From Branchinecta lynchi (taxonomy: Eukaryota; Arthropoda; Branchiopoda; Anostraca; Branchinectidae): a stretch of 64,000 nt of DNA. Numbering within the stretch: the first letter of the stretch is position 1; each line of letters starts with the position of its first letter. The stretch covers positions 18,757,689 to 18,821,688 of the forward strand of contig JAKZAP010000013.1 in NCBI GenBank assembly GCA_023053575.1, written 5' to 3'. The position numbers were made by a program, and so were the translations under genes. The notes beneath the pieces were generated by a model. That model was not told where the DNA came from and did no database searches. It saw only the letters and a list, made by a program, of their open reading frames with translations. This document shows, in pieces, positions 33,431-44,843 of this stretch.

Positions 33431-34579
33431 GTATCAGCAAGGAAGTGATGAATTTACAGAGGACAGATGCGAAAAAAAGGGAAAAATCTCAGATACAAAA
33501 AACAAAAAAAAAGATACAAATTTTTTTTTTTATGTATACAAAATACTATAGAAAATTTTTATATTTAATAAGATTTTATATATTTAAGCAATGGCTAAAA
33601 ACGGAAAGTCAGCGACGATTCTTTAGCAGCTGTAGTTCGTCCCTCATTGGCAATGGTCCTCATCAGGATCCTTGCCAAGAAGGGCAAGGACCACTTTTCT
33701 CATTCAGCTTCGGTTCAAGGAGTGTTTAAAGTTTTATATGTAGACTATTATAAAAATAGTTTCATTGAACTTTTTGTTTTCCATCTCGAACTTCATTCTC
33801 AGCTCCGGTTCGAGATGCAAAACAGTAGAAGTCCAATAAAAATAATGTAAGAAAGGGCTAAGCACAAGACTAGCCCACCAGCAACAGCTTGAATGGTGCA
33901 CCTCAATTAGAGAAACCCTCAGAGAAACCAGCCACCAGAAGGCACTTTCATGCCATTAACTTCTCTATTATCCATTCCCAACTTCACTCACAAATCCTAC
34001 ACTAATTAACTTAAAAGATTCTGTTACTGAATGTCATGTTCTGTTTTCCTATTTCTTGTTCAAATACTGTCTGTACAGTTCTGCACTGGTCAATCGATAT
34101 AGATAATAAGATCTTGTGGATAATGGAAGTAAATCGATATATACAGTAAGCTCGTGGACGATTTTGTTCATTCAATTGACATCATGCCAGAAAAAGTTAC
34201 TACAGTTTCTTTGAGTGTTTCTTTTCCTTGAAGACGTTCAGGTTAACTTCCATGCTGTGAGCTTTTTATTATTCCTTTCAAACCTTATTCTCAATTCCGG
34301 TTCCAGTTTTAAAACCGTAGAAGTCGAGACACGTCCTTTCCAGAAAGAACTAAGCATGCGATCAAAACAACAGCAGCGCCATACATGGCACATTTCAACT
34401 AGATGAACCATACCCCAGAATGCACGACATGTACATTAACGTACCCTGTCTGAAGCTCCATATCATTGAATACAAGGATGCGCAATTAACGCTACACACC
34501 AACTTTTTCCTCTAACTACATTTTGTAAAAAGTAACACTAAACATGGTTTGCAATGTTACTATCAACTGAAAAAAAACA
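33431..34579. other. No gene; decayed family C fragment
   Basis: CCTTGCCAAGAAGGGCAAGG at 33671-33690 is a family C core fragment without GAAA. ATTCTCAATTCCGGTTC-type phrases at 33790 and 34285 recur near 38060 (TCATTCTAAATTC), suggesting another weak dispersed repeat. Confidence 0.35.
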
Positions 34580-35370
34580 CACTTGAAAGGTCATAAGATA
34601 TATGAACACCCAGATTGGAGTATTTGTATATAAGAGTCTGAACGGATTGTGCCCATCGAATTTTAAAATTTGTATGTTGATCATGCACATTATCACGAGT
34701 ATGAGACGAGAAATGCGAGTTTGTTGGTGTGTGATATTGGAGAGTCGACAAGAGGAGGGTTTTTTGTGAGGAATTCGGGTGTGAAGGTGTTGAAGAGAGA
34801 ATCAGCGAGTCTTGAGAACCAGTTTTTGTTTAAAAATAGATTTAAAAATCATTGCTTGGATAATCAGATAAATGTGGAATATTTAGTTGGAATTTTATTC
34901 AAGATGAATAGTTTATTATTATCGTTAGTGATTCTGGGTTGGGGGGGGGGTAGAGAAAAAGAAAAAAGAAGGTTAAGACGAGAAATGTGTGTTGTCTTGT
35001 AAGTGAGTGAAAGTTATGCACTCCCACACAGGACATGGTTGTGCCCATCTTGTTATTATAGTAAAATTTTTAACAAGCACTGCATGTTTGAATTGTTTTT
35101 CTTCACAGTGCTTGTTTCATGTATTTGTATTTTTCTGTAAAATTAAGTGCCCTTCTTGTTATTATAGTGCCCTTCTTGTTATTATTTAGTGCCCTTCTTG
35201 TTATTATAGTACAAATTTTAACAAGCACTGCATGTTCGAATTGTTTTTCTCACGCTTGTGTCATGTATTTGTATTTGTGTGTAAAATTAAAACAAAACTT
35301 GAACTTAAACTTGGAAGCGTTATGTATATATTTTTTTTTGTTAAAGAATGACAACACTAAAATGAACTGA
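34580..35370 (+). mobile_element. LINE ORF2 C-terminus with frameshift, and 3' UTR
   Basis: One frame reads IGVFVYKSLNGLCPSNFK, a typical LINE phrase (VYKSLNGLxPxYF). About 34665 the frame shifts by one and continues YVDHAHYHEYETRNASLL...VRNSGVKVL...FKNRFKNH, matching the usual YxTRNxxxL...GxxxWNxLP...FKxxxK order, but with the WN box lost. A UTR follows with a triplicated ~21-bp unit and a tail of AACTTGAACTTAAACTTGG. It is a dead copy. Confidence 0.7.
35145..35212. repeat. Triplicated AGTGCCCTTCTTGTTATTAT unit
   Basis: Three near-identical direct copies lie in the 3' UTR of the LINE copy. The flanking AACAAGCACTGCATGTTTG at 35071 and AACAAGCACTGCATGTTCG at 35221 shows that a larger ~150-bp segment is also duplicated. 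Confidence 0.8.
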
Positions 35371-35522
35371 ACTGAATCATAACGGAAAAATTATATTACG
35401 CTCGCAGATTACATCCAAAGTATTATCCGTTGAAACTGCACATCATTATGTTTGATGGTATTAAACTTTTGACAGTGTGGTCACTACTGTCCCGCCAAGA
35501 ACGGCTAGGCACTAATCACATT

Positions 35523-35879
35523 CAGAGGCGTCACGACTGGGGGGGGGGGGGGAGGGGGGGGACGCCCCCCCCTCCAAAGCCGTCGGCCAGTCGGTAGAAA
35601 ATACCGAGTCGGCGCGAAGCGCCGCGATTTTTCGTCAAAATATTTGATTTTTGTTCATGAAAACATTCGGATTTTCTGAAAATTGGTCGATTTTTCGTCA
35701 AAATAGTCGGTTTTTCTGAAAATCAGTGGATTTTTCGGAAAATCAGTCGATTTTTTTCAAAAATGTCATTTTTATTTTTGAAAACAATCATTTTTTCTGC
35801 AGAAAAAGTCGGTAAAAATTACCAGCCAGTCGGTAAATGCCTCGTCCCCCCCAAGACATTTTGGCTAGTAACGCCTCTG
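35523..35879. mobile_element. hAT-type MITE, 357 bp, perfect 8-bp TSD
   Basis: The termini CAGAGGCGTCACGAC and TAACGCCTCTG are inverted repeats. ATCACATT flanks it exactly on both sides (35515-35522 and 35880-35887). CAG...CTG ends and an 8-bp duplication place it in hAT. Inside, G/C runs flank a series of short direct repeats of the kind ATTTTTCGTCAAAAT and TTTTTCTGAAAATCAGT. A relative is at 20572-20785. Confidence 0.9.
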
Positions 35880-36015
35880 ATCACATTCTGAATGAACAAA
35901 TATATCACCCAAAATCCCAATGGCCGTGACAAGATATGTAAACACATTAACAGGTTTATTCTTCTGATTCTTCTTATTATTCTTTTTTTTTCAGTATTAG
36001 GTTAATTTATTAAAT

Positions 36016-36340
36016 ATATATATATATATATATATTATTTATGACCCGCCAAATACATAATGTGGTAGCGGAGTAAAGGGAATAACGCGAAATAACACAA
36101 GATAAATAACAGTAAAACACACACAAAATCTAGACATAATTACTAACTGGGCCTGAAAAATTCATGAAAAACATCATGCACTCGAAGACCAGGATGACGA
36201 GTTGTGGATAGTAGTGACGCTGCCGTTTTCTCGAGTGAGCGAATCACATCTTGGACGCCGAACTTCTGAATTAATTTGTGGTTGCGGCAGGAACGAAAAT
36301 TAGTTTCGTGTTGCTTTTTGTATGGTGTCTTTCTGTATAT
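36016..36340 (-). mobile_element. LINE-like C-terminus and 3' end, minus strand
   Basis: On the minus strand an open frame ends at a TAG (36145-36143): ...NFRSCRNHKLIQKFGVQDV, then ASLLSTTRHPGLRVHDVFHE. The UTR ends TTTACTCCGC, loop, GGCGGGTCATAAATA and a (TA)n tail at 36016-36036. This C-terminal peptide aligns with that at 22057-22277. The element family is not identified. Confidence 0.6.
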
Positions 36341-36430
36341 TACTTTTTCCTCGTTTTGTATTTATACTCCGTCTTTCTCTTTCTGAGTGTATGATGGATC
36401 ATATTATTATTTTTTTTATTATTAACACTG
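36341..36430 (+). mobile_element. LINE-like 3' end with (ATT)n tail
   Basis: TATACTCCGTC, a ~19-base loop and GATGGATCATATTATTATT reproduce the 3' hairpin (CCGTC/GATGG) and tail layout of the neighbouring families. It faces the minus-strand end at 36016-36340. Confidence 0.45.
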
Positions 36431-37104
36431 ACAAAAATATTCCCTATTCCAAGAATCTCGTTCTATGCTCCATCGCAAGCCTGAAGTAACACCCCATATT
36501 TTCACCCTCGAAAAACATTCATCTTTCTTCATTATACACCTTCTCTCAAAATACCTCCTTTCTCCATTTGTTCAATTCTACACACACATTTACCAGGTTT
36601 CATTCACCACTTTCATCGACACTCGCACACAGGACACAAGCAAAGACCGATCCTGCCTTTTTCTTTATCAGTAAATTTTCGCCTTGTGCCAAGTGATAGA
36701 CTACCAGCCCTCCTTTCTTTTCAATTGTTCCCACTTCTTGTGAATACTTTATTATTTTTCTATTTGGAGTTTATCCTGTTATATAGAAGAATGATATTAT
36801 GTACTCTTCTCACTTTCGTAAATTTCTTTTTTTTTCTCCCTCCTTGGCGAAGAAATTCTAAAATTCGTAGTTTTCGCTGCCAGATATTGCAGAGAAATTG
36901 TCCTCTACAGAAAACCGTCCAATCCTCGGAGGCATGTTTGTCGCCCTCTCATGGGTTTATACGCCTGTATGAGGCTTTGGTTGTTTTCTTGTACTTGTTA
37001 TATTTTCCCTAATTATGTCTATATTTTCCTTGGTACTCCACTATCCTCGTCTTGAACGATTTGTGGGTCAAAAATAAGTTAAAATTCAAAGAATGGCTAA
37101 AACT
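36431..37104. other. No gene seen
   Basis: This is T/C-rich sequence with ORFs of low complexity. I see nothing recognisable. Confidence 0.4.
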
Positions 37105-37270
37105 GGATGCGTCAGCTACGATACTTTGTCAGCGATATTTCGTCCCTTCTGGGCAATGGTCAATCATCAATCCATCAGATTGCAGGTCCGTTTCTTCCAG
37201 TCCCCGACGTTGTCCTTGACGTTCAACAGCCTGACCCCTTGCCAAGAAAGACCGCAATATCGCTGACAAA
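37105..37270. repeat. Family C copies, one inverted and one split
   Basis: 37107-37160 is a degenerate minus-strand core (GCGTCAGCTACG, GCGATATTTCGTCCCTTC). 37180-37270 is a plus-strand copy with GTTTCTTCCAGTCCCCGACG, CTTGCCAAGAAAGACCG and AATATCGCTGACAAA. The second is cut by the MITE at 37271 and resumes at 37769. Confidence 0.65.
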
Positions 37271-37768
37271 GGTTGCGTTCCACAAACTTAACAGTTGTTA
37301 ACAATCGTTAACTTTACTTCGGGGCGCAGCTAACTGCAGCTTTAACGATCGTTAACTTTTCCCAGATCCACAGTACATTTGATGACTATCTTTCCTTGCC
37401 GATGCATAATCTCCGGCCTCTCCGGGTATCTAGCGGAAGAAAGGCAGAAGCGATGTCACAGCTGCTGCCAAAGATCGCGGTGATTGATTGACACAGGATA
37501 TGAGTCGTTGAGTTTAAGTCGTACGGACACGCTTACTCCTTCTTCTTGAGAATCGCTGGCGTGTTTTGGACTTAGTCATATAGAGTACTGTTAACTATTT
37601 TGTAACGATGCTCACCGACCATCGTTACAAAATGGTTAACAATCGTTAAGCTCTGGAACAGAAATTGTAGGTGGGCGGAGCTTAAATTTCGAAATCGGAA
37701 ACGTGGAACGCAAAAAGTTAACAACTGTTAACAATTTGTTAACGAGCGTTAAGTTCCGGAATGCAACC
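37271..37768. mobile_element. 498-bp MITE inserted in family C, TSD AAA
   Basis: The ends GGTTGCGTTCCACAAACTTA and (inverse) TAAGTTCCGGAATGCAACC are imperfect TIRs, flanked by AAA on both sides. Sibling C copies read straight through this point (ATCGCTGATGAAGAATC... versus ATCGCTGACAAA|GCGTCGTAGCTGACG), confirming the boundaries. Subterminal regions are packed with TTAACNNNNGTTAAC-type motifs. An internal hairpin lies at about 37590-37646 (TTTTGTAACGATG / CATCGTTACAAAA). A 3-bp duplication and TTAAC repeats would fit a PIF/Harbinger-like element, but this is inference. Confidence 0.85.
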
Positions 37769-37845
37769 AAAGCGTCGTAGCTGACGTATCCGTTTTTGGC
37801 CATTATTTGAGTAAATGTTTCCCAGTCAGCTTGGGCTCATGGAGT
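37769..37845 (+). repeat. Family C copy, right part
   Basis: AAAGCGTCGTAGCTGACGTA, TCCGTTTTTGGCC and CCCAGTCAGCTTGGGCTC complete the copy split by the MITE. Confidence 0.75.
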
Positions 37846-37869
37846 ATTTAAATTATTTACTATTATTTC

Positions 37870-37946
37870 TACTATACTCTACTATACTACTATACTATAC
37901 TCTACTATACTCTACTATACTACTATACTATACTCTACTATACTTT
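37870..37946. repeat. (CTACTATA)n-like microsatellite
   Basis: This is an irregular tandem array of CTACTATACT and CTATACTA units. Confidence 0.95.
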
Positions 37947-38602
37947 AAAAATTATTCCATCACTCGAAGTCCCCTCGGTCTCCAAAATGCAGGGTCACAA
38001 GGATCCCCTTCCGAAAATGCCAAGACTGGATTTCTTGATCTTTTAACTTCTTTATTATTCGTTTCGAACCTCATTCTAAATTCCTAGGCTAATAACACGT
38101 GTACTATTTTCTTTCATTCAGTGTCATCATGCCAAAAAAATATTATTACAGCGCTCTGGATGGCCTCCAGCTCCTTCCGACGACTCTCGGTCAAACTTCT
38201 GGAGACCTTTTGAAAATTTCTGGGTCATCGGCTACCGTGATCAGTCAGCAAACCGGACGAGCGGAGCGAGGACAAAAAAATCCTGGCGGCTCGAAAAAAA
38301 GTTTTTAAATAAGCGGTCGGAGAAGGAACTGTCAACAAATGAAGATAGTTCAATGTCACCTGTCGAGATTCAGAAACATCCACGCTAATTAGCTTGGGTT
38401 TAGTCCGTTGGTCTAAAGTTTCAATTTTGCTGATTTACTGCCGATTTCTCCGAACTCACATATAAAAAGAAACTCTAGAATATATGAAATAATACGTTAT
38501 GGTTATAAGTATTATCAAAGTTTGTTGGATTTTCATCTTCCAGCTAGCTCACCCGTTGTTGTTTGTTTTTGTTTTTTTTGGGGAGGGGGGGGGGGTTTCG
38601 TG
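37947..38602. other. No gene seen
   Basis: An ORF at 38099-38308 is unrecognised. A 12-base G run lies at 38584-38595, next to the hAT-like MITE. Confidence 0.35.
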
Positions 38603-38941
38603 CAGTGTTGCCACTAGCCGCAGAACTCTACGATTTGTCAGTCAAACATTCACAAACCAATGAACAGAGCCAGAATTCTGCGACCGGTTCCTTACCAGTA
38701 AATACAAAGAAATGAAGCAAAAAAGTTAAGGCATGTAACTACGACGACGATAAGTTAGTTGTTAAAACGCACCCAGTTTTGTAAGCGACAAAATGTCACG
38801 TGTTTTTGCGGTCAAAATTCAGAGGTTTCTTCAGAGAAAATTAGCGAAACTAGGTTCGTGGGGTTGCTGTTATGACTAACATTTTAATTAGGAATTTCGT
38901 TGTTGTTATGTCGGTTTTCTGTCAGTCGACTAGTGGCTCTG
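38603..38941. mobile_element. hAT-like MITE, 339 bp, degenerate
   Basis: The left end CAGTGTTGCCACTAGCCGC and the inverse of the right end, CAGAGCCACTAGTCGAC, are imperfect inverted repeats of the same type as 27641-27949. The flanks (GTTTCGTG, GTTCCACT) match poorly, so this would be an old insertion. Confidence 0.55.
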
Positions 38942-40003
38942 GTTCCACTCCCCTGTTTCCGGCACATTGATTACATCTTTTGAATAACCGTCCATTTAAT
39001 CTACCTCTAATATACTAAAATGAACTGAATTTAATGCACAAAAATCCCGACGGCCACGGCAAAACAAACACATACTAAGCAAATAGCTGTCTACCCTGTG
39101 TCTACCATACATCATTCTGTTATAGTGTACCTGTATTTTTGTAAATATTGTTTTCAAGTCTTTTTTCTTGAATTTCTACCCCGTATCAATTCTCGGGTGA
39201 ATTTTCGGGTGATATAACTACTTATTTACTTACATTAAAGTACAATTTTTTACTAGAAATGATCTTTTCACTATATACTGGATCAGATTTGTTTTTTTTT
39301 AATACCATTACTTTCCACCTGAAATTGGCGATTTTCTTGTGAACGCTCATCGATTCCGTCCAGCCTTCCTGTTCTCCGACGCGGCGGCTGGGCGCAAATC
39401 ATTTGAAAGCTGGAGGCACTGAACGCAGAAAACTAGCAAATAAAAGAAGTCAAAATCAGAAGATTCCCTTATCCTTCTGTGTGAAAGTTTTCGGCAGACG
39501 TCGAAGATTCCGTCAAACTTTGCGTTCTGCGATGGGCAAAACTTCTGTTCGCAATAATGTACTTCATCTTTACCGGTAAACGTACTTTGTGTCACAACTC
39601 AGCAAGGATCGTTGGCAACGTATGATGTTTGGACACTTCCCTTGTTCTACTTCTGTTCTTCGTTGGTACTTTCGCAAGATGGGCACACAGTAAAAGCCGA
39701 CAGCCAAAGTGTAACCCGATGCAAGGCACAAATATTTGAAAGCTTAAACAAACTTAGTATGATCAACCATGAAACATGGCACCGGAGAACATGATATACG
39801 CGGTTCCACGTCTGTGGCTGCCAGAAATTCTTTTCCTTCACTATCGCTGACTTGCAGTTGCCAGGTAGACCTTAGTTCGACTAGGAAGATCGCGCAATTT
39901 AGCACCTGGTTACTGAAAAGCCAATTTCGTATATTTGTTCAATTTCTATGTGTCGAAACAAAAGAATATAATTTTCCAATGGCTTTGGTTACGGGGTGAC
40001 CTG
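38942..40003. other. No clear gene; LINE-like 3' end near 39240
   Basis: 39170-39240 ends TACTTATTTACTTAC after ATTCTCGGGTGAATTTTCGG, resembling a LINE tail. ORFs at 39347-39595 (minus) and 39612-39841 are unrecognised. Confidence 0.35.
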
Positions 40004-40387
40004 CACTGTCAGAAGTTTCATAACAGATAGCGTATAACACTTTCAAGAATAACACCTTTTCACTTAGAAATAAAGTGTTATGACCAATTAAGTTTACACT
40101 ATTTCGTGCCTAGATCTCCAACAACACCTTCAAGTGGTATAAATACTAACGGGAACGAAAGAAACATAACAGATAACATCCCAAAGTGGTATCTGTTGAA
40201 ACCGCGTATCCTTCTGTTGTCGTTATGTAACTTCTGACAGTGTAGTATTTTTAGCTACTGAAGGTGTTGTTGGAGATCTAGGCACGAACTAGTATAAGCT
40301 TAATTGGTCATAACACTTTATTTCTAATTGAAAAGGTGTTATTCTTGAAAGTGTTATGCGCAATCTGTTATGAAACTTCTGACAGTG
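40004..40387. mobile_element. Foldback element, 384 bp (ACTGTCAGAAGTT family)
   Basis: The ends CACTGTCAGAAGTTTCATAA and the exact inverse at 40368-40387 begin arms of about 130 bp. These share AACACTTTCAAGAATAACAC, AGAAATAAAGTGTTATGACC and CTAGATCTCCAACAACACC. The loop region contains a third terminal copy (AACTTCTGACAGTGTAG at 40230-40246), so one element may sit inside another. It is related to 4506-5322. Confidence 0.8.
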
Positions 40388-40484
40388 TGGTTTAGGCATA
40401 ATGTCTTGTGGGATGATTTAATGCTTGTTCGAGTGTTTGAAGTAACATCGAGCTGCTATGGCTATGAGAGAGCTTTACACCAAT

Positions 40485-41571
40485 GAACAAGACCAAGGGC
40501 TTCGATGGGATCCCAACATTTTAATATTTGCTCCAGACAATTCGGTCTTGTAGATTTTCGGTCTTCAACAGACTTCTTAAACATTTTTACTTTTAACATT
40601 TACAAACAGGTTAAGGCCAATGGTAATAATCGGAGAAGACCAAGCTCGTATTTGACAGTGCAAACCGGACAGATATATTCAGATATCCGTTTTGCGCTGT
40701 CAAATATTCAAATATGGATTCAGCATATCGTGTACCATATAGCCTACGTCGTATCTCCTTCCTTCCTTAATTCTGATCAACTTCCGATTTCGGCCGGATT
40801 CCAAACTACTTGTCTGGCAAAAAAACTAAAGCTCAAAAATGAATTCAGCATGTCTCCTTACCCCTACATCTAACCTCTAATCAACTTCAGATTAAACTTT
40901 TACTTTTAACAAATTTTCCGGTTTCAGCCGGATTCCGAGCGATCATACATCCGGTGAGAAAATGATTTTCAAATGCGAATTCAGCATGTCTTCTTACCCG
41001 CAAACCGACAATCAAATTTAAATAAAAACTTTTACTTTTAACAAATTCTCCGTTTTGGGCCCGATTCCGGCCGAACTAATTGTCCGGCGAGAAAATAAAC
41101 TTCATATTCGGACTCAGCACGTCTCCTTGCCCCGTAATCGAACCTCTAGTCAACTTCATATTAAACTTTTACTTTTCACAAATTTTCGGGTTTTCGCCGG
41201 ATTCCAGGTGAACTATTTGCCCGGCGAGAAAATAAATTTCGTATTCGAATTTAGCATGTCTCCTTACCGCTAAATATTTGCCCGGCGAGAAAATAAATTT
41301 CGTATTCGAATTTAGCATGTCTCCTTACCCCTAAATCAACTATCTCAATAGCTTTCAAAACATATTTTTTTTGCTCCTTAATCTGAAACCCCTCCCCCAC
41401 CTTCAGATATAGGACTACAGGGCCCATCTTCGAACTTGACCTGTACTTTGACCCAAAGGATCCTCCCATCAAGTTTCATCAAAATATCTCAATCCCTTCG
41501 AGAGTTATCGTGCGGACAGACGGACAACTTTTGCGATGTCATGGGTATACTTAAGTTTTCGGATCCGAAAA
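40485..41571 (+). mobile_element. Family B element, copy 2
   Basis: It starts GAACAAGACCAAGGGCTTCG then ATGGGATCCCAACAT. It ends with AAGTTTCATCAAAATATC, AGACGGACAAC and TTTTCGGATCCGAAAAA. The interior is a ~135-bp tandem array (ACTTTTACTTTTAACAAATT near 40890, 41027 and 41165), with an extra exact 59-bp duplication at 41215-41332. It is shorter than copy 1 by about one unit. Confidence 0.75.
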
Positions 41572-42256
41572 ATCGCTTATTTGGGAATACTGAAGCAAAA
41601 GCATTTCCATGGGATTTTCAGACTTGCTTAACTGAATAAAACATCCGTAACTGGATCTTTGCATTTCAGCTCGTCCAGTGAACCTTTACCATGTGGTTAT
41701 CAAAAGTTAGGACAGTAGCCTACAGTACTGTGCAACCAGCCTGGCTTACTATCAGTTTGAAAGACAAATGGGTCAGGAAAGAACAGAGCTGGAAATCAAA
41801 CTTTTTCGAAGAATTGTATCCACCCTTCTACAATAGTAACTATTAGTTACTATTTCCGTTCCAACCTCACCAAAAGTTACTACGCTGACTGTTCCAACCT
41901 TTTCGAAATAGTAACTAATAGTAACTATTTGCTTACCACGCTCGGAAGCGTAGCAAGCGTAGTAACTAAGGATCTCTGTAACATGATTGGTCGGATTCGC
42001 CTGTGGCATTATATTCTGCTGGAAAATACAAAGTCGTTCCAGCCTTGACGGAAAAAAGCCAGAATTTGTGACGTCATGCGTAGTAACTACGGTAAGTAGG
42101 ATGGAACACGCTCTTGGTGTCCCCCTATGGCTCTTGATATCATCCAATCGCTATAAAGCTTGATCACTCGTTAAAATCGACTCTAAATCCTCAGTTCATT
42201 TGACTGCTGACCTGGGGTTTCCATGATTCACAGGAATATTTTCAGCTTTAACAATT
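41572..42256. other. No gene; small palindromes
   Basis: AATAGTAACTATTAGTTACTA at 41831-41851 and AAATAGTAACTAATAGTAAC at 41908-41927 are near-palindromic. The minus-strand ORF at 41773-42147 overlaps them and is unrecognised. Confidence 0.4.
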
Positions 42257-42524
42257 CGTCGGTGTCAAGCGGAAACCACGTATCTGGTCAAATTTGCGAT
42301 TTCCACTTTTGCCACAGTTTTACTCGCCGAAAAATTCTGCGTCGAACGGTGCGTATCTCGATTGCCTCCGACTCATAGTTTGGGGGATACAACCAAGATG
42401 AAAACCACGTATCTCGGATTAATATAGGGGGCTGTACTACTAACGAGAAAAAGTTTTTATGTTTTTTTCACCTCCTGAAAAGTTTTGAAAAAGGGAGATA
42501 CGTGGTTTACGCTTGACACCGACG
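42257..42524. mobile_element. MITE, 268 bp, ~31-bp TIRs, AATT flanks
   Basis: The left end CGTCGGTGTCAAGCGGAAAC continues CACGTATCT. The right end is the inverse with one change. AATT lies on both sides (42253-42256, 42525-42528), either as a target duplication or as part of the TIR. ACCACGTATCTC also occurs internally at about 42401. No coding capacity is seen. Confidence 0.8.
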
Positions 42525-42528
42525 AATT

Positions 42529-44560
42529 ATACTTCAAATGCCATGCTCATTATAACCATTTACTTCTCCTTCAGTTTCACGAGTAGGTAATTATGTTTCA
42601 AAGTACTATAATTCCTTATTTAAAGTCATCAGCATCCTTACAATGTTCTTCAACAGTTTGTACTTTTGTCCTACCATGTTCCGGTGCAGCGTCGTTAGTT
42701 TCCGATTTGAAATCCCGAGACGGTTCCAAGTTTCACAAAACAACAAAATTAAGCGGGCTTGGGAACCATACATTATTCGTATAATTTGCGGGTTACATTG
42801 TTTACCAAAGATCTATCTAATTGACTGGCCACTTTTAGAAGAAAAATCAATCCTGGAAGTAATGCCATTATAAATATGAATACTTTGCCGTACAAGTTCC
42901 AAGGTTATCACAACCCTTTTGGATGAATGAATCGTCGTGGTAATTTCAAGCGAAAGCAATGCAGCAAATGAGAAAAGAGGAATGACTACAAGTTTTCAAA
43001 TGGGTGGTAAGCCAACAAGACGCGCGAAAGAATATGCAGAAAATTGAAAGGAGATACTAAAAATACACGGGCATTACATTGCCGGTTATGCAACGATGAA
43101 TAATATAATATAAAGAAGTTAAGAATCCCACAGTCGCCGAACTTGAAAACTGAAGGACGTTAATGTATGTGAGGCTGTACGACATTTCTTCGGAAGGGAA
43201 ATATCGCCAGTATCACTATATACAAGAGTTAGTCTATACCGAAACGGTATTTTAAGACCTTGTTTAATCATAGAACTCCGGTAAAGTCATGAAGACCTGG
43301 ACAGTAGAGATCGTCTTAAAGCATAATTACACTTCCGCCTAAGTTGACGCCGAATCATGTTTAACTGCTTTAAAACAATACGTCAGCTGAGTTTATTCAA
43401 GAAATATTCGGGCCCTCTTCCGAACGTTGAGGCTCACAAGCGAGAAAAAACGAGCTTGTGAAAAAACGAGCTTAAGTCCACTTTCACACTGACGCGTTGA
43501 GGTTTTCACTACATCAGCATCAGCTTCTATTCCAAGTTCTATTCTTGCGTTGCGTTGACGCATACGCATCAGATTTTTCAGCGAAAAATACAAGTCTCTG
43601 AAGACAAACTAGAGAAAACCCACTAGCGATGAAGAAAAACTTAGTAATGATGAAAAAATTCAGCATAAAAAAACGAGAAAGGACAACGTAAATACACATC
43701 TAGCGTGAAACTTGTCGCGCACGTGTGAAAGATCGCTACGCAACCTGTACGCAGCGCATCGCAACGACGCGTCAATGTAAAACAGGCTTAAAACGGCAGA
43801 TCAACAATAATATAAATATGGTCTAGCTCCGAAACAATTTTAACTGAATACCAGATTGTGCTCTAGATAAAGAAAATAAATAATTAATATGGTTCACCAT
43901 AGCCTTTTATGAAACTCCACTGGAACACACGCTGCTTACTATTAAAGCCGTTTTAGGTGACGAAATATCGCAACTCATGTTCGAAAAACAAAGAGCCATA
44001 CCGACAAAAGAACACCGCTTTACCTGCAAAAAAGCACCTGGTCGATCTTGATCTTGCACACCACTTATTCACTCGTGAATCAAGTTATCCTTTAATGACT
44101 GTCTTTGTAAGTCATAAATCCAGGTCGGAAAAACAAACTATACGGACTAGTCGGCAGAACTAAACTTGGAGAGGCTGGGAAACTACGGGAACTTACGGCG
44201 CATTCAGCAGCGCACGATCGAGCAACAGGTACCAAGGAAATGAGAAACACATACGGGACTATTTCTTATTGATTTTCGCGATTTGTGTGGAAACAAACCA
44301 AGGTTTAGAACGTCTGTCGCCGCGTCGGTGCCGGAAGACTTGCCGACTGAAGTATGTCAGACTGAGATGAATCAACAAGTCTTGTTAGTGGGAAAAAATA
44401 AATGTTTATGTCTGGATAAAGGTGACCTTCTCGATGACACCAAGGGCACATGCTGTTTTGTTAAAATTTGTAAGAATGGATGAATTTGTTTTTTCGCCGA
44501 TCATCGTCAGCACGTGGGCTGAGGATCGACAGCGTAGATACAAAAAAAAAATATTTAAGA
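42529..44560. other. No gene seen; decayed family C fragment
   Basis: 43376-43435 has ACGTCAGCTGAGTTTATTC, ATATTCGGGCCCTCTTC and GTTGAGGCTC, a degenerate minus-strand family C copy. The remaining ORFs (66-76 codons) are unrecognised. Confidence 0.4.
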
Positions 44561-44843
44561 TAAAAAATAGATCCACAGGTTAGTAAGTGGAAAACCTGTC
44601 ATCTGTGTCCCAGGTAATGGAGGTTTTGCATATGTTCAGCAGCAGAAAGTGAAAGTGACCCATTACCCTATGGATTCGACTTTTTACTATGTCTAACCAA
44701 CACTTGTGTAGACATAGTAAAAAGTCGAATCGATAGGGTAGTGGGTCACTTTCCCTTTCTGCTGCTATAACAAATGTAAAACCTCCGTTAACCTGAGACA
44801 CAGATGACAGGTTTTCCACTTACTAACCTGTGGATCTATTTTA
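44561..44843. mobile_element. Near-perfect 283-bp foldback
   Basis: The arms 44561-44694 and 44710-44843 are inverted repeats with few mismatches, with a ~15-bp loop around 44702. The outer end is TAGATCCACAGGTTAGTAAG, the inner end TTTTTACTATGTCTA. A hairpin of this length is typical of foldback MITEs. The ORF on the minus strand is a by-product. No TSD is resolvable because the flanks join the palindrome. Confidence 0.85.

Noticed and set aside
41773..42147. 124-codon minus-strand frame
   Set aside because: It overlaps small palindromes built on AGTAACTA, has no recognised domain, and shows no splice context.
44580..44819. 79-codon minus-strand frame
   Set aside because: It is formed entirely by the two arms of the 283-bp foldback.
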